The notes beneath the pieces were generated by a model, which had not been told where the DNA came from, searched no databases, and saw only the letters and a program-made list of their open reading frames with translations. A program made the translations under genes and the position numbers. From positions 1,860,001 to 1,924,000 of the forward strand of contig JAUFSD010000001.1 of assembly GCA_033030425.1 (NCBI GenBank): 64,000 nucleotides of DNA, written 5' to 3'. This DNA is from Verpa conica. Its lineage: Eukaryota > Ascomycota > Pezizomycetes > Pezizales > Morchellaceae. Of the stretch, positions 24,278 through 35,570 are shown in pieces. The number at the start of each line of letters is the position of its first letter. The first letter of the stretch is position 1.

Positions 24278-25928
24278 ATGGCGGAACACGAGCAGCAAAT
24301 CGCGGTGGATAAGGACGCGGTCAGTCAACAGATCTTTTTTTTAAAACAAACAATAAGATAAAAAAACCCATCATGCAGTGCAGTACAGGCTAACAAAATA
24401 AATGTATAGGAATTTTGGGATGATGGGTCGACTGAGTTGCGCCGATCCTTTGTCTGTTTGGGTACCGTTCTGGCGGGTGCTGATTGTTATTGTGTCCCGT
24501 AGAAGCATGTGGAGTGCTAACTCGGCGGCGAATTCGATATTTGAGTATGGTTTTTACTGCTTTTTTTGGAGGTGTTGTCTGCGGAGTGGTGCTGAGCTCT
24601 TCTCCGCTTCTCAGGTACCGATTTGAGAATGGGCGGCGTTATCATGCATATCGAGATGGGTATGTTTCCTCCTTTCTTCTCCCTTTCGCCGTACATATGT
24701 CGACGCACTTTCTAAGTTGGATTACCTATAGGGCATACGCATTCCCGAATGATGAAGTAGCACCTCTGACAGTGCTCCTATTTGTGGGGTGATATGGTGT
24801 TGACATGTGTGTTGGGGGCTACTCAGAAAGAACAGGTTCGGTTGGTTTCATGAATACACCAATGTGTCTAGAGTTACGTACACCAGCTGATGGAGCCTGT
24901 AGGTTGGATCTAATCCACCATATATGTCTTTTAGTTCTTGAAGGCAATCTTCACATTGCCCCTCTATGCAAAACCCCAGAAAAGATCCTCGATATAGGCA
25001 CCGGAACCGGGATTTGGGCAATTGATATGGGAGAGTATTTAAACCCAGTATTTGACTTGCAACTCTTCCCTCTTGCTAACAATAGGGAAGACTATATCCA
25101 TCCGCCGAAGTTATCGGGACAGACTTGAGTCCCATTCAACCTAGTTGGTATATTGCAGGGCTCCTCTCCTTCCCAAGGCTTAAACTTGGCGCTGACGACG
25201 ACGACGACTATCAGGGTTCCGCCAAATGTTCATTTCCAGATCGATGATGCCGAAAGCGAATGGGAGTGGGAAAAGGGTTCTTTTGATATGGTCCATATCA
25301 GACATCTCAATGGTGCTATCAGTGACTGGGCTACTCTTTACGCGGAGGCTTATAAGTATGTTTCTCCCTTCCCTACAGAGGTGGTGGTTTGCGGGCCGCG
25401 CCAAGCCGTATTAGGTGTAACTGAAACATTGTTATCAGGTCCCTTAAGCCAGGAGGATGGATAGAAATTTGTGAGCATCAGATGAACATGTATAGTGATG
25501 ATGGAACGTATAACGAAAATTCGTATATGCATAAGTATTATCAGCTTACAAATGAGGCGGCTAGAATTTCGGGTATGTTTATCTTCCCCTATCCTGGCTC
25601 TGGCACGCTATGGGAATAAGTAGTTAATAGGGTTGAAGGCCGGCCCTTTATAGACGCCACCATCATTCCAGGGTTCCTTGAGAATGCGGGGTTTAAAAAC
25701 TTAACTGTAAAAATGGTTAAAATACCTATGGGAACGTGGCCGGCAGATCTATTACAGAGGGAGGTTGGGGAGAGTTTGTTGGTCGTTTCGAGAACTGGGT
25801 TTGAAGCGCTGGGGATTGCGCTATTGACTAGGTATTTGGGAATGGATCTGGATGATGTGAAGAAGATTCTTAGAGAGGCCGAGAGGGAGGCGTCGAATAA
25901 AAAGATTCATTCTTATAATAAGTTGTGA
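24278..25928 (+). CDS. LaeA-like SAM-dependent methyltransferase
   Basis: Interrupted by at least seven small introns. Well-supported exons: ..-24544, 24615-24659, 24732-24756, 24874-25034, 25091-25147, 25215-25355, 25439-25572 and 25639-25928. Phases agree throughout. The joined protein has the family's N-terminal signature EYRFENGRRYHAYRDGAY then FPNDE, the RLDLIHH motif, SAM motif I (ILDIGTGTGIWAIDMGE), EVIGTDLSPIQPSW, VPPNVHFQIDDAE, FDMVHIRHLNG and LKPGGWIEICEHQ. Relatives are stand-alone TAM/UMTA methyltransferases, some of which regulate secondary metabolism; the substrate is unknown. The first exon (MAEHEQQIAVDKDA from 24278) and its junction are uncertain, as is the 24757-24873 intron: it leaves about six more residues than usual before RLDL. 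With those provisos the gene looks intact, not a pseudogene. Confidence 0.75.
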
Positions 25929-26902
25929 GTTTATATTCATCCCGTCCTTTCATGCTGGTTCTCGTAATAATATTTGAGGGTAGCTACTTCATGTGTGCAC
26001 AGAAGCCGATTGTATAGCTTACTTTGGAGATTTCTCTGTACTCGGGGTTCTGTAGTTTGTGCCTTTATAGCATGACGCACACTATTTACTAATTTTTCTT
26101 ATATCTGTTATGTGTAACCTAGCCTATCTTTTGCTTCTTGTTTCTCAAACCCTCTTTGCGTATCTTACTAGTATAAATTACGCCCATAAATAAATGTAGT
26201 TATCTCGAGACTATCTCTTTGTTACACAATCTAAGTGATAGGTGATGTTCGTTAGGGGTAGTAATTAGATACCAGATATTAGTGTCATCAATTTTGAAAT
26301 TTATATAAAATGAGGATAATTATTGATCACTTAGGAGGGGTAGGGACCCTAGTTTATTGTCATGTGGTAATTAAGCGTAATAAAAACTGACGGGGCCTAA
26401 GAACTCCCTGGTAGTCCTAGTAGTTATCCCTCTGCGTAGCCCCCCGGTATTTTTCTCGTTTAGTTATTAGAGTATACTTCTGTTGTAAGAGTGCTTGCAC
26501 TTAGGATCGAGATTTAGCTAGTACTCTTGTAGATTACTTATATATATAACGGATATATACTTAATTACTATACCGACAGATATTCCTATCCCTAGTACTC
26601 ACACTTAGTATTACTATAATGTGGAAGCGAGGCTAGATTCTAGGAAATTTTATGAAATATGGCCCCTATGTAGGTGTAGGGAGGAAGTGGGGTGTGAAGC
26701 GCAATGCCTTGATAGAGTTGTAGAAATAAACTGGGTATATAGATGAGATTATAAGGTAGTTAATACAGATCTTTGCGGGGAATTAAAATTGTCTTTTTAT
26801 GTTTCTGACCAAACGCACCTACAATTAACTTACTTACTATAGAGCCTATAATTGTAATATTCTTAAAAGGTTTAACTAAACGACAAACGCTTCATCTAAC
26901 AA
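25929..26902. other. Intergenic between two convergent genes
   Basis: AT-rich, with no supported CDS. An ATAT tract lies near 26540. Confidence 0.5.
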
Positions 26903-29219
26903 TTAAAGGAATAAACTATCTACCAAAGGATTTGAAAAGCGCTCTTTGAGCTCTTTTGCTGTCCAACCTTTCCCTTCTCTGATACTGGAGAGAATTTTCT
27001 TGAAATTTTCAATCTCTTCCTTATGGGATACCTCTTTCAGATGTTTTCTCCAACTTTCACCATGTATCTTTAATTCTTCACTGTATAACTATTAGTCTTG
27101 TGGTTCAGAAGCGTTTAGAGTCAGGGGTGCCCTGGGCTGGGAACATACAACTCTGTTGCCCAATTTGGCCTGACTTTTAGTGTCCTCCCGTTCACTTCGT
27201 ACCCACTCAGCGTATCTATAAGTTTCTGGGCAAACGGTTGCCAGCTGTAGTCCTCCATAGCAGCAGTATTTGTTGAAATTTTGATACTTGTAGTACCAAA
27301 CTTATTGTTACTTTCTGGCTCCATGATGCTGTTACTAGGGTTTATAATACGCATATTAAGGCCGACACGCATCCCTCCTCCAAGATCTGCATGAAATAAC
27401 GTTATAGTATCCCACCAAGCACGTTGCAGGATTTTCCAATCTGGCTTTTCTGGATTTGATGAGAGTGCTGGGATAGGGAACAAGAGTTCAAGACTTTGGA
27501 TCCATTGGTTCTGACTCTCGTGGGGGTCGTTGAGGACGTTTATTACATGCGTTTTCAAAGGATACTCTGAGCTTTCATGACGTGGTTGGAGAGATGACAT
27601 CGCTCCCTCACCTATATATGTCAGAGGTATAAAAGATAGGTGATGATAGGATTAAAGTACCATTTATTCGAGCTTGTAGCCTTCCAGTCAATAACTTGAA
27701 TTCTAGCTCCTCATTCAATATTCCAGATGCCAAATCCTCCCCCCACCGGCGAAAAGTCTCAGCAGGATCAGGGTAGTCCTGGACATCACTGGAATCATCG
27801 GTTGTCCACCTAAAACTATTAGCAATCTATGATGGTTTCCTTTGGAGGATGTTCTATACCAGCAGTTTACGCACACCTTTTTACTAAAAGGTGTCCAAGA
27901 CCATTCGCTATAATCCCAGCGTGCCATACTGGTAAAATTTCGCTCTGCGTCTTCGAGTAGTTGTTGTGGATAGTCTGATAAGCTGGCTTCGACCCCTGGG
28001 GGTATATTATAACCAGACGGGGGAGGAATAGCTAAAAGTAAGTCCTGTTTGATAGGGTGAAGTACTGCATAAGTCATTCTTTCTAATTCAAAGGTTATAT
28101 GTGTAATGATCCCTGTAGAGGGACGACTGATCAGCTGGAGCTTTTGTTTATTAGATTGCAAGAGATTGTACCGAGAAGTCCAAGTGAGTCTGCAATAGCT
28201 TCTATATATTGACTATCGGAGATCTTCTGATGGCTCCCTTCCGCATCAACATACTCAACCTCGCGGACAAGGTCACTAGTGACTCCATGTGCAATGCCAT
28301 AGCACAGGAAAGAACTGACTATAGTTAATAACGTAAACCTCATAGGTTGAGTGGAATCTGGGCCAGAAAGCGTACCCAACTAGCCGAACATTCGATGGAA
28401 ATGTCCACCCATTCTTGATAGACCAAGCCCTAAACTCCTCGTTGGTAACTGCAGCACCAACTCGCACCCGCCGTTTCTCTCCATCAGAGTCAGGAACATC
28501 CTCTGAGTCGAGTTCAATCTGGTTAAACTCGGTAGGCCATGTTTCACTGCTTGAAGATGGAGTAAACAGTGAGATCAAGATGTCGGGCTTCTTGGAAGAT
28601 CCAATTGACCATGAATGACGAGAATCGGCAACTTGGACTCGCTTGTCTTTCCCAATGGCTAAATTAAGTATGATGTTTTGGATACCTGCTACTGTAGTTG
28701 GAATATATATGTAGGCAGGAAAGTTCCCGTTCCCGTTCTCGGGGGAAATAATCTTATACATCTTTTGTAATGTGAGCGCGGAGAGCTATTTTTGTATGGG
28801 AAACAAAAGAATTCTCTCACCACCAGAGGCTTTGACTGGTATTCGCCATCGTAGATGCAAACTTTTTCCTCCTCCTCGGTTTCTGAGTCAATTATATGAT
28901 CTGGTTCACCCACCAGGGCATAATTTTGTGTTATATGCTGGTCCGAGTGTAGTCTTAAATCACTCCTAGTAATTTCCTTTGCAGATTTACCGTTGGTGAA
29001 TTCAATGAGCCTTTCCTTATAGTCATCGCTGAGTCCATTGAATGCGGTTTTGAATCCAGGTACGTTCTGGATGGACTGGAGAAATTGGCGATCATACTCC
29101 TCTGAGCTTATCTCGTATCTTCTAATCTTTTCTATAGCGGATTTGAAGCCTGGAAATGCTTTCTCAACCCGATCTAGGTTATTGTCTTGAGGAAGCCCGA
29201 GGGGATGAATGTTTCCCAT
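26903..29219 (-). CDS. FAD-linked oxidase, aldonolactone-oxidase type
   Basis: Seven exons: 29219-28821, 28761-28376, 28314-28172, 28112-27875, 27809-27661, 27611-27149 and 27080-26903; phases close to 651 aa. About residues 1-130 are an acidic helical extension with two similar units (FPGFKSAIEKI and VPGFKTAFNGL) not usual in the family. From about 140 a PCMH-type FAD-binding domain is seen: TTVAGIQNIIL, VADSRHSWS, VRVGAAVTNEEFRAW, GWTFPSNVRLVG, then CYGIAHGVTSDLVREVEYVD. The C-terminal half (ERMTYAVLHP, WSWTPFSKKVWTTDD, YEVNGRTLKVRPNWATEF) fits the D-arabinono-lactone/L-gulonolactone oxidase C-terminal domain. Such enzymes oxidise an aldonolactone or sugar alcohol with O2. The substrate is not determinable, and the family's GSGHS/GSRHS turn here reads DSRHS. 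A cytosolic or organellar location is likely; no signal peptide is visible. Confidence 0.75.
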
Positions 29220-29799
29220 ACTTGCCAGTTAGGTTAATGTATAATGCGAATTGGTTTAGATTTCAAGAGAAATAAAGTTATGTACATTTTATAGGGCTGA
29301 TGGAGAATAAAGCGGGTTGATAAGAACTCAGTTCTCAATTGCCTTAATTGGTACCAAGTATGGCGGCTGTAATTGATTAACCGAATCGCATATGGTATGT
29401 AGAAACGAAGACTATCAATCGGCTCAACACACATGACCTCTATGCGCTTACAAGCATGGAACTTTAAATGGTGAGGGGTATTCTGTCAGGCTGAGAACAT
29501 GTATGATACCCTAGATCTATTTAATTATGCTAGGCTTGGTTAACCTTATCATTATCCCGCCATTCCGTTACTGAGATTAATTTCAGCCCATAGGATTATT
29601 GAAAACTCGCCCAATAGTTACACCAGCAATAAAAAAAAACACATATTCACAGCTTCCTGTGTACACTATGTAGCTGGAGGCAACTAAAAAGCTTGCCCTA
29701 CGGAAAGAAATACTTTGTAGTAGGTTTGGTACTGGTATCTATGCTGAAACATATATTATCCGAGTACCCGTGTGGGGCCTGGCCTAGGATCTGCCTTTG

Positions 29800-29817
29800 T
29801 CTTCAGCTATCACTCGA
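29800..29817 (+). repeat. Bipartite motif, near copy
   Basis: TCTT-cagc-TATCACTCGA, 13 of 14 positions. It is 580 bp upstream of the FAD-oxidase start. Confidence 0.65.
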
Positions 29818-31056
29818 CCTCGATGCATTGGTAGTTCAGCTGTGATAAGTGCAGGGAGATATCGGAGAAACAGCCATGTGACACCTTTAGATACTCTTTA
29901 ATGATTCCCAATCATTCCACCTCCGAGCCTACGATAACGTATATCTTATCTGGCCGGAGCAAATCAGGACGACTAGATCCTATAGTCGAACTCTGAAGGG
30001 TGTACGGCGCCGTAGTTCCGGACACCCAAGGTTCTTTACACTTCGAGAAAGTCCTTTTGCGAGGACTCCCGACTAGTGGCCATTCATCACCCCGAAATTT
30101 CCCTCTTAATGGCATCATTTGTTTGTAATTAGATACTGTATAAACCAATCGGTTTGACAGAATAGTGATTATTAATCCTGTGCGACTAATCATCTACACA
30201 TCTACACTCCAAAATGCAATTCTATTGGGTTATAACTTCTATTAGGCCGAAGGGAGCCTTGATTCATACTAATTTTCAATAAACGATCATAGATAACTAG
30301 ATGACGCGCGAGGGGTTGAGGAATGGAAACCCTGTGTAAGTAGGGTACTGAACCTTGCATGAGATCGCCTAAGAAAGAACAAGAAGTGGCTAGAATCAAG
30401 CTCATCGCACCTTATCCCATATGTTGGTGAAGCTGCCTATTTTCCGTGGGGGCCAAAGTGGTGTAGCTAGGCCTAGGTTTTACGCTTCTTGATAAGTCAC
30501 TATACATTGGGCCACCGCCACTTAGGGGGGCAGCATTTTCACCAGCTTATGGGATACCTCGCTAAAGAGATCTATGCATAAAATCAATTGACAAAAGGTA
30601 CCAAGTAGGCAATAAGATGATGGGTATCGATCTTTAACGAATGGGGGGTGTTATTTTTTCAAGCCACACCGTCATACAATACTAATTATAGTTAGGTAAT
30701 TCATTCGTTTGTTCATACCGATTAAAGCTGTTCTACATACAGGATTAATGCTGGTTAGGTGATATATTTACGATCATAACTAGTCCCCATTAAGCTCCTA
30801 TGACTTATTTGTCTGTCTCTATATAGCAATTGCTGGCCCAAGGCAATTAATAGGGCAAGGCAAATGCCAAACAGTTTTTATCTTTGCCTAAAATCAACTG
30901 GGCATCACATTCCCGCCTAAATGTTATGCGTTGGGCAAAGCCGCCGCCTATTAGCGCAAGATGTGGACCCGCTAGTTCAAAACCTATAATGTAAGACAGC
31001 TAAGAGTTTCATAGCCCACCAAGAGCTCTATGAAAATCTAACTGTTACACTCAACC

Positions 31057-31117
31057 TTCCTCGGCATAAGCATCCATGTATTTATGACTAATTCATTCCT
31101 TCATTCCTCGGCATAAG
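31057..31117 (+). mobile_element. Micro-insertion copy B with 14-bp direct repeats
   Basis: The 14-mer ttcctcggcataag occurs at 31057-31070 and 31104-31117. The 33 bp between them (31071-31103) contain CATGTATTTATGACTAATTC. The flanking repeat is unrelated to those at the other copies. Confidence 0.65.
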
Positions 31118-31126
31118 TGCTCTGCG

Positions 31127-31144
31127 TCATGTAATATCACTCGA
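31127..31144 (+). repeat. Bipartite motif, exact copy
   Basis: TCAT-gtaa-TATCACTCGA, ten bases to the right of micro-insertion copy B. Confidence 0.75.
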
Positions 31145-31277
31145 CTATAAATTAATACGGAAATCTTTGTTTCTTCGATTCAACGTCTTTTTCTGTTACT
31201 TTAATACACAAAAGATCTTTCATAAATGAAATAAGAAGTAAATGAAAGGAACCAGGTAACTCTTAGTCAACACTAAC

Positions 31278-32695
31278 TTAAAAGTAAGAGGCCTCGACGG
31301 TGAAACCAATGGTCAACTAGATACCATATATTAGTTGCTTTCCGCTATGTGCTGAAAGGAAATAGAGATCTTACTTTGATATGTTCAAAAATGTGGCCGA
31401 AGTCAAGAGTGCTAACAGTATCGCTGGCAGAGTGGATGTATGGAGACGAATCATCAAAACTATCTTCAGTGACGAATGCAGCAGCTATAGTAGGGAAAAA
31501 AACTTAGTACATGTCATAACTATAACATCCTTAAAGAATATTATACTTACGATAACCAGCAGAGTACGCCGAAGCACTTTAAAATCAGGTCAGTGGTTGA
31601 TTAATTTAACTAGGGGGCTTCTATCTGTACTTACTGGTCGCTGCACCCGTATCCGCAGACATCAGTAATCAGTGGTAGATCAGTATAAACCGGAACAAGT
31701 GTCTTGACGAAGTTGCTCAAAGAAGTGCTGACATAGTCCGTGTAGACGGCGATAACATTGTTCGGGGAATAGCCAGTCATGTCCTGAACCAGGACAGCCT
31801 TGATACTGCGGCCAGCACTGGCATAGCTGTTGAAGATAGCGCGAGAACCGAGGAGACCACCCTCTTCACCTGCGTACCAGTGGAACTCAATTGTGTTTGT
31901 GGGAGCGAACCTCGCGTTGGCGAGTACCCGGAAAGCCTCTAGGATTGTAACTGTTCCAGAGTTGTTATCGTCGGCACCAGGTGCCCGGCCAGTGGTGGTT
32001 GTTCCGACGCTATCGAGATGGGCACCAATAACGACTATTGTTGCATGGTCAATCAGCCACTTAATAAATATTTGTAATATATGAAACACTTACTCGTGGC
32101 GGTGCTGGTCCCAGGAATCTTTGCAATGACACTCTGTTGGCTAAAACCAGAGGCAGCATGGGAGTATTGGGTTACAGTAATAGCAGAGTTTGCAGCTCCG
32201 ATAGTCTTGATGGTGTTGAAAAGCCATGTCGCGGAAGTCACGCCAGTCGTAGTTCGGTAATAACGATTCGTATAGGCTGTGAAAGTGTTTGTCCAACTAA
32301 TCGGGGCGCTGGTACTCGCTGAAGCTATCAGGGTATTGGCCTGAGTTTGGTGGGTTGGTCCACTAGGGAAAGAAGTCTGGCGAGCCTTGAGTCTTGAAGC
32401 TGTGCCGTATTCTTCTAATTGCTTTTGGTTTTATTTGAATTAGTTGACAGATGAATTGAGTAATCAAGTGATGTAGCAACAAAAAAAAGCCTACCCAAGT
32501 GTCTGTAACATCTACGAAGTTGATTTTCTTCGAGATGAACTGGTCAAACTTCTCGTCTTCTGTCACCCAGGTTCCTTCATCCTCTTCTGAGATCTTGACA
32601 AGACGAAGGCCTTCTGCAGGTGGAACAGGGGCCGCTGGAAGTGAAACTACAAGTTTCACTAGGGCAAGGAGAGGGAGTAAGTTTTTTGCAAGCAT
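31278..32695 (-). CDS. Secreted M28 leucine aminopeptidase
   Basis: Six exons: 32695-32495, 32421-32094, 32034-31635, 31576-31551, 31484-31375 and 31316-31278; phases close to 367 aa. A signal peptide is at 1-19 (MLAKNLLPLLALVKLVVSL). A propeptide follows with the family's FVDVTDT motif, then NRYYRTTTGVTSATWLF. The M28 catalytic core has all five expected ligand motifs: GAHLDSV (His), GADDNNSG (Asp), WYAGEEGG (Glu, with the catalytic Glu beside it), VQDMTGY (Asp) and SPYIHSASDT (His). CGYGC contributes a likely disulphide. Length and order match fungal LAP1/LAP2-type di-zinc exopeptidases, which release N-terminal hydrophobic residues outside the cell. Exon 4 is only 26 nt and the last exon encodes just 12 residues, so simple ORF calls miss both. 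Confidence 0.93.
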
Positions 32696-35552
32696 ATTGA
32701 AACTTATAGACGACCAGGAACCAAATTTCTAGAAAGAAGAACCGCGAGAATTGCCGTTGGCTGGAGAAAGCAGGAAAATAGTGAGAATAGAAAGCACATA
32801 TTTATATTCCAAGTTTGCTAGTATCTCAACCCCTCACTTTAATATCGTCATTTAATAGCAAGATAGTATCACCATTATGAAACCAATTCATTACTAGTAA
32901 ATAGTTTTCAGCAATTGTCAGCAGTCAGTTTTTTGATAAGGGTATGATCGTGATATATTCGGATGAAGAAGGTCGTTGTGCGCAGGAACAAAGTTTAAAC
33001 ATAATTCGGTGTTCTTCCGAGCCTTGGCTTCGGTGCAGATCTCAGGGCTTCCTTATGCGGAAAGCAAAGCGAAGCATGGTAATCTTATATCCTTAATTCC
33101 CCGCCCCTAACGGTCAAGATGGTAACCGGAGGACGGCGAGAACCAGAATAATATCTGTTTTTGAGTTTGGCAGCTTGGTAGCTCTTGTAAAGTGCGGAGA
33201 TAGCCTAGGATTCTGCATTTAAGTGAAGATATCTTCCTTTCAGGGCTTCAGATTATTTAGCTCACACAAGGCTGATATTATATCTACATGGGTTCTATTC
33301 GGGGGTAGCAACCAAGGAAAGCTTTAAAAACCCCACATCAGAACAACCCTAGATATATATATAATAGCTAGCTCTTTTTCGGCTATGAAAGCCTTTACCA
33401 TTATATTTAAGTAGGGTATTTATCAAAGTGATCCTGTCTAGCTCCCCAACTCCTATAATGATCTTGCGGGCCTGCGCACATGTAGCCGGGGAAGGCTACT
33501 ACATAGTTGTAAGGCTCAAGGCCAGGCTTTCTTAGGTTTGCAGTAATAAAAGATTAATATGCAAATAAATATTTTACTCAGGCAAGTACCTAAATAGATG
33601 ATGAAAACAACAACAGCACCAACAAACAGAGTGAGACCTATTCAAAGGCCCCCCTTTGGAAAATAATTGCCCATCCTGACGATTGACCAGTCTTTTTCGA
33701 TAAAGGTCAGCTCATATACAGTCAGTTTTAACTTGCAGTTGATGTCAAAACTTGATCAGATAAGAGTAGCGCGTATGCATACAAAAAACAAAAGACGCCA
33801 AGCAACCCCTGATTTCATCTTCATCTGCTGACCTTCGACCAAAACCGCTATCCGAAGATTCGCAAATACTCTTCCCCTCCACGCAGAGGCGCACGCCGCA
33901 CCCAACACTCTGTGATTTCCCTTTCCATTAAAAACTCTTTTTACACTACGAAATTGACTCCGAACCAATCGACTGTTAATAGAAAATGCTTTGTTTTTTT
34001 TTCGCTTCTCCTCTCTGCACTCTAACAACTTATTCTCCTTTGTTGTGGCGCAGATGTAAGCAGCTGAAGCTTATGAACTCTTTGCGGATCTTCCCGCGGG
34101 GTTATCTAAATATCAACTACAGCACTCAAAATAAAATCTACAATGAATGGATACCGAATCAGGTTTATTTTGGCGGAAAGCATGAAATCTAAAGCGATAC
34201 GCCCATCAATATTATAGGCCGACCTGTAAATTCAGAGCCCAGGGGTACGTGGTACTCGGTACTTCCCATACCACAGCACATGGTTGATTTCAAGCGCTGA
34301 TGATCAAAGTTCGAAAGAGAAAGAGAAGAAGAAAAAAAGGAACACCATTTATATCGAGCTTAGTGTAAAAGGCCTTACGTGAAGTCTGACTGGAACGACC
34401 TTCTTCTAAAGCGGAAGATCCAGGAGCTGGAGCTTGTTTGATTGTCAGAAAATCAACCATGTCGGGGAGGAGAAAAATAAGGCAAGTATGATACAAACTT
34501 CCCATTTGACCATGGTTCTGTCAAAACTCTAAAAACTACTCCGGGATATTATCTATAAACAGGGAATCAGGCCACCAGAAATACTCACCGCTTGGATCGA
34601 TTAGGCCCGAAGGAAAAAAAAAAAAAAAAAAAGAACGCGTGCCGGGGGTCGAGCTAGATGAACGTGTGCGGTTCAAACAAATTCATTGATTGCACAAGTC
34701 GGAAAGATAGGAACTTGCAAGGCGGGAAATCACAAAGTCATGGATGAGGCGGTGAGTAAGTTAATGTGATGATACCTGTTTTTGATGTCGCCATATTTAT
34801 TTTTTATTTTTTATCTTTTAAAAGCATTTTTGTGTTCGGTTTATATCCAACCGTCCGGAAATGGCCCGCACTTCGTTCCGTTCAATACAGGGCTATACTT
34901 TGAACACGCAGGCATTCTCGGTGAAAAATAACATCATCATAAGCCACACAGAATCGATTGGCCGGCTGGTCTTCAGAAACGACGAATCCTGTGGCTAGTA
35001 TACAATTACCTTGTCTGATCACGAATTCCTGGATCCTTTTCGGCGTCTGTGTGTTTTGTGTTTCCCCAGATTTCAGGCAATTCTATTACATATTCTCGGG
35101 CCTCTTTACACTCAAACAATACGGAAGTTTAAGGGGATTAATTAAGTAACAAGGGATAACAGGTTTTGAATTAGCCCGCGGGGATAGATGCTGTATTCGA
35201 GAACATCCATCACTCGGCCAGGACCTTCCCCCCCTCCTCTTCATCCATCCAGTCGGGGCAATAGAGGACTTTCGACAAGATGGCCCCCATCGACCGCGCC
35301 CTGCGTTGGATTTTCTGCCTTCATCTGCAAGGAGTAATCCCTTCGCTTTACACCCTAAAAGCTTCTCCTCATCATTCCTACCGAACCAATCAAAGCCTGC
35401 AAAGTATGCAGGATATCCACCAGTAGTTTTTCGACGCAACGAACAAGTCGTGGACAAATTACAGCCTCTACCAGAACAACGTGTACGCATTTCTCGTGGC
35501 TGAAACGAAGGAACCTAGGAATTAGAGCTTGCTCCGGGATGGAAATATATCA

Positions 35553-35570
35553 TCATGGATTATCACTCGA
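35553..35570 (+). repeat. Bipartite motif, exact copy
   Basis: TCAT-ggat-TATCACTCGA. Confidence 0.75.

Larger units (their letters stand above)
29220..31277. other. Intergenic region between FAD oxidase and aminopeptidase
   Basis: No supported CDS. Contains two bipartite motifs (29800-29817 and 31127-31144) and micro-insertion copy B (31057-31117). Confidence 0.5.

Noticed and set aside
35280..35530. ATG in good context (MAPIDRALRWIF) with open sequence beyond an in-frame stop
   Set aside because: No plausible intron removes the stop in phase and other frames are also open in this GC-rich patch.
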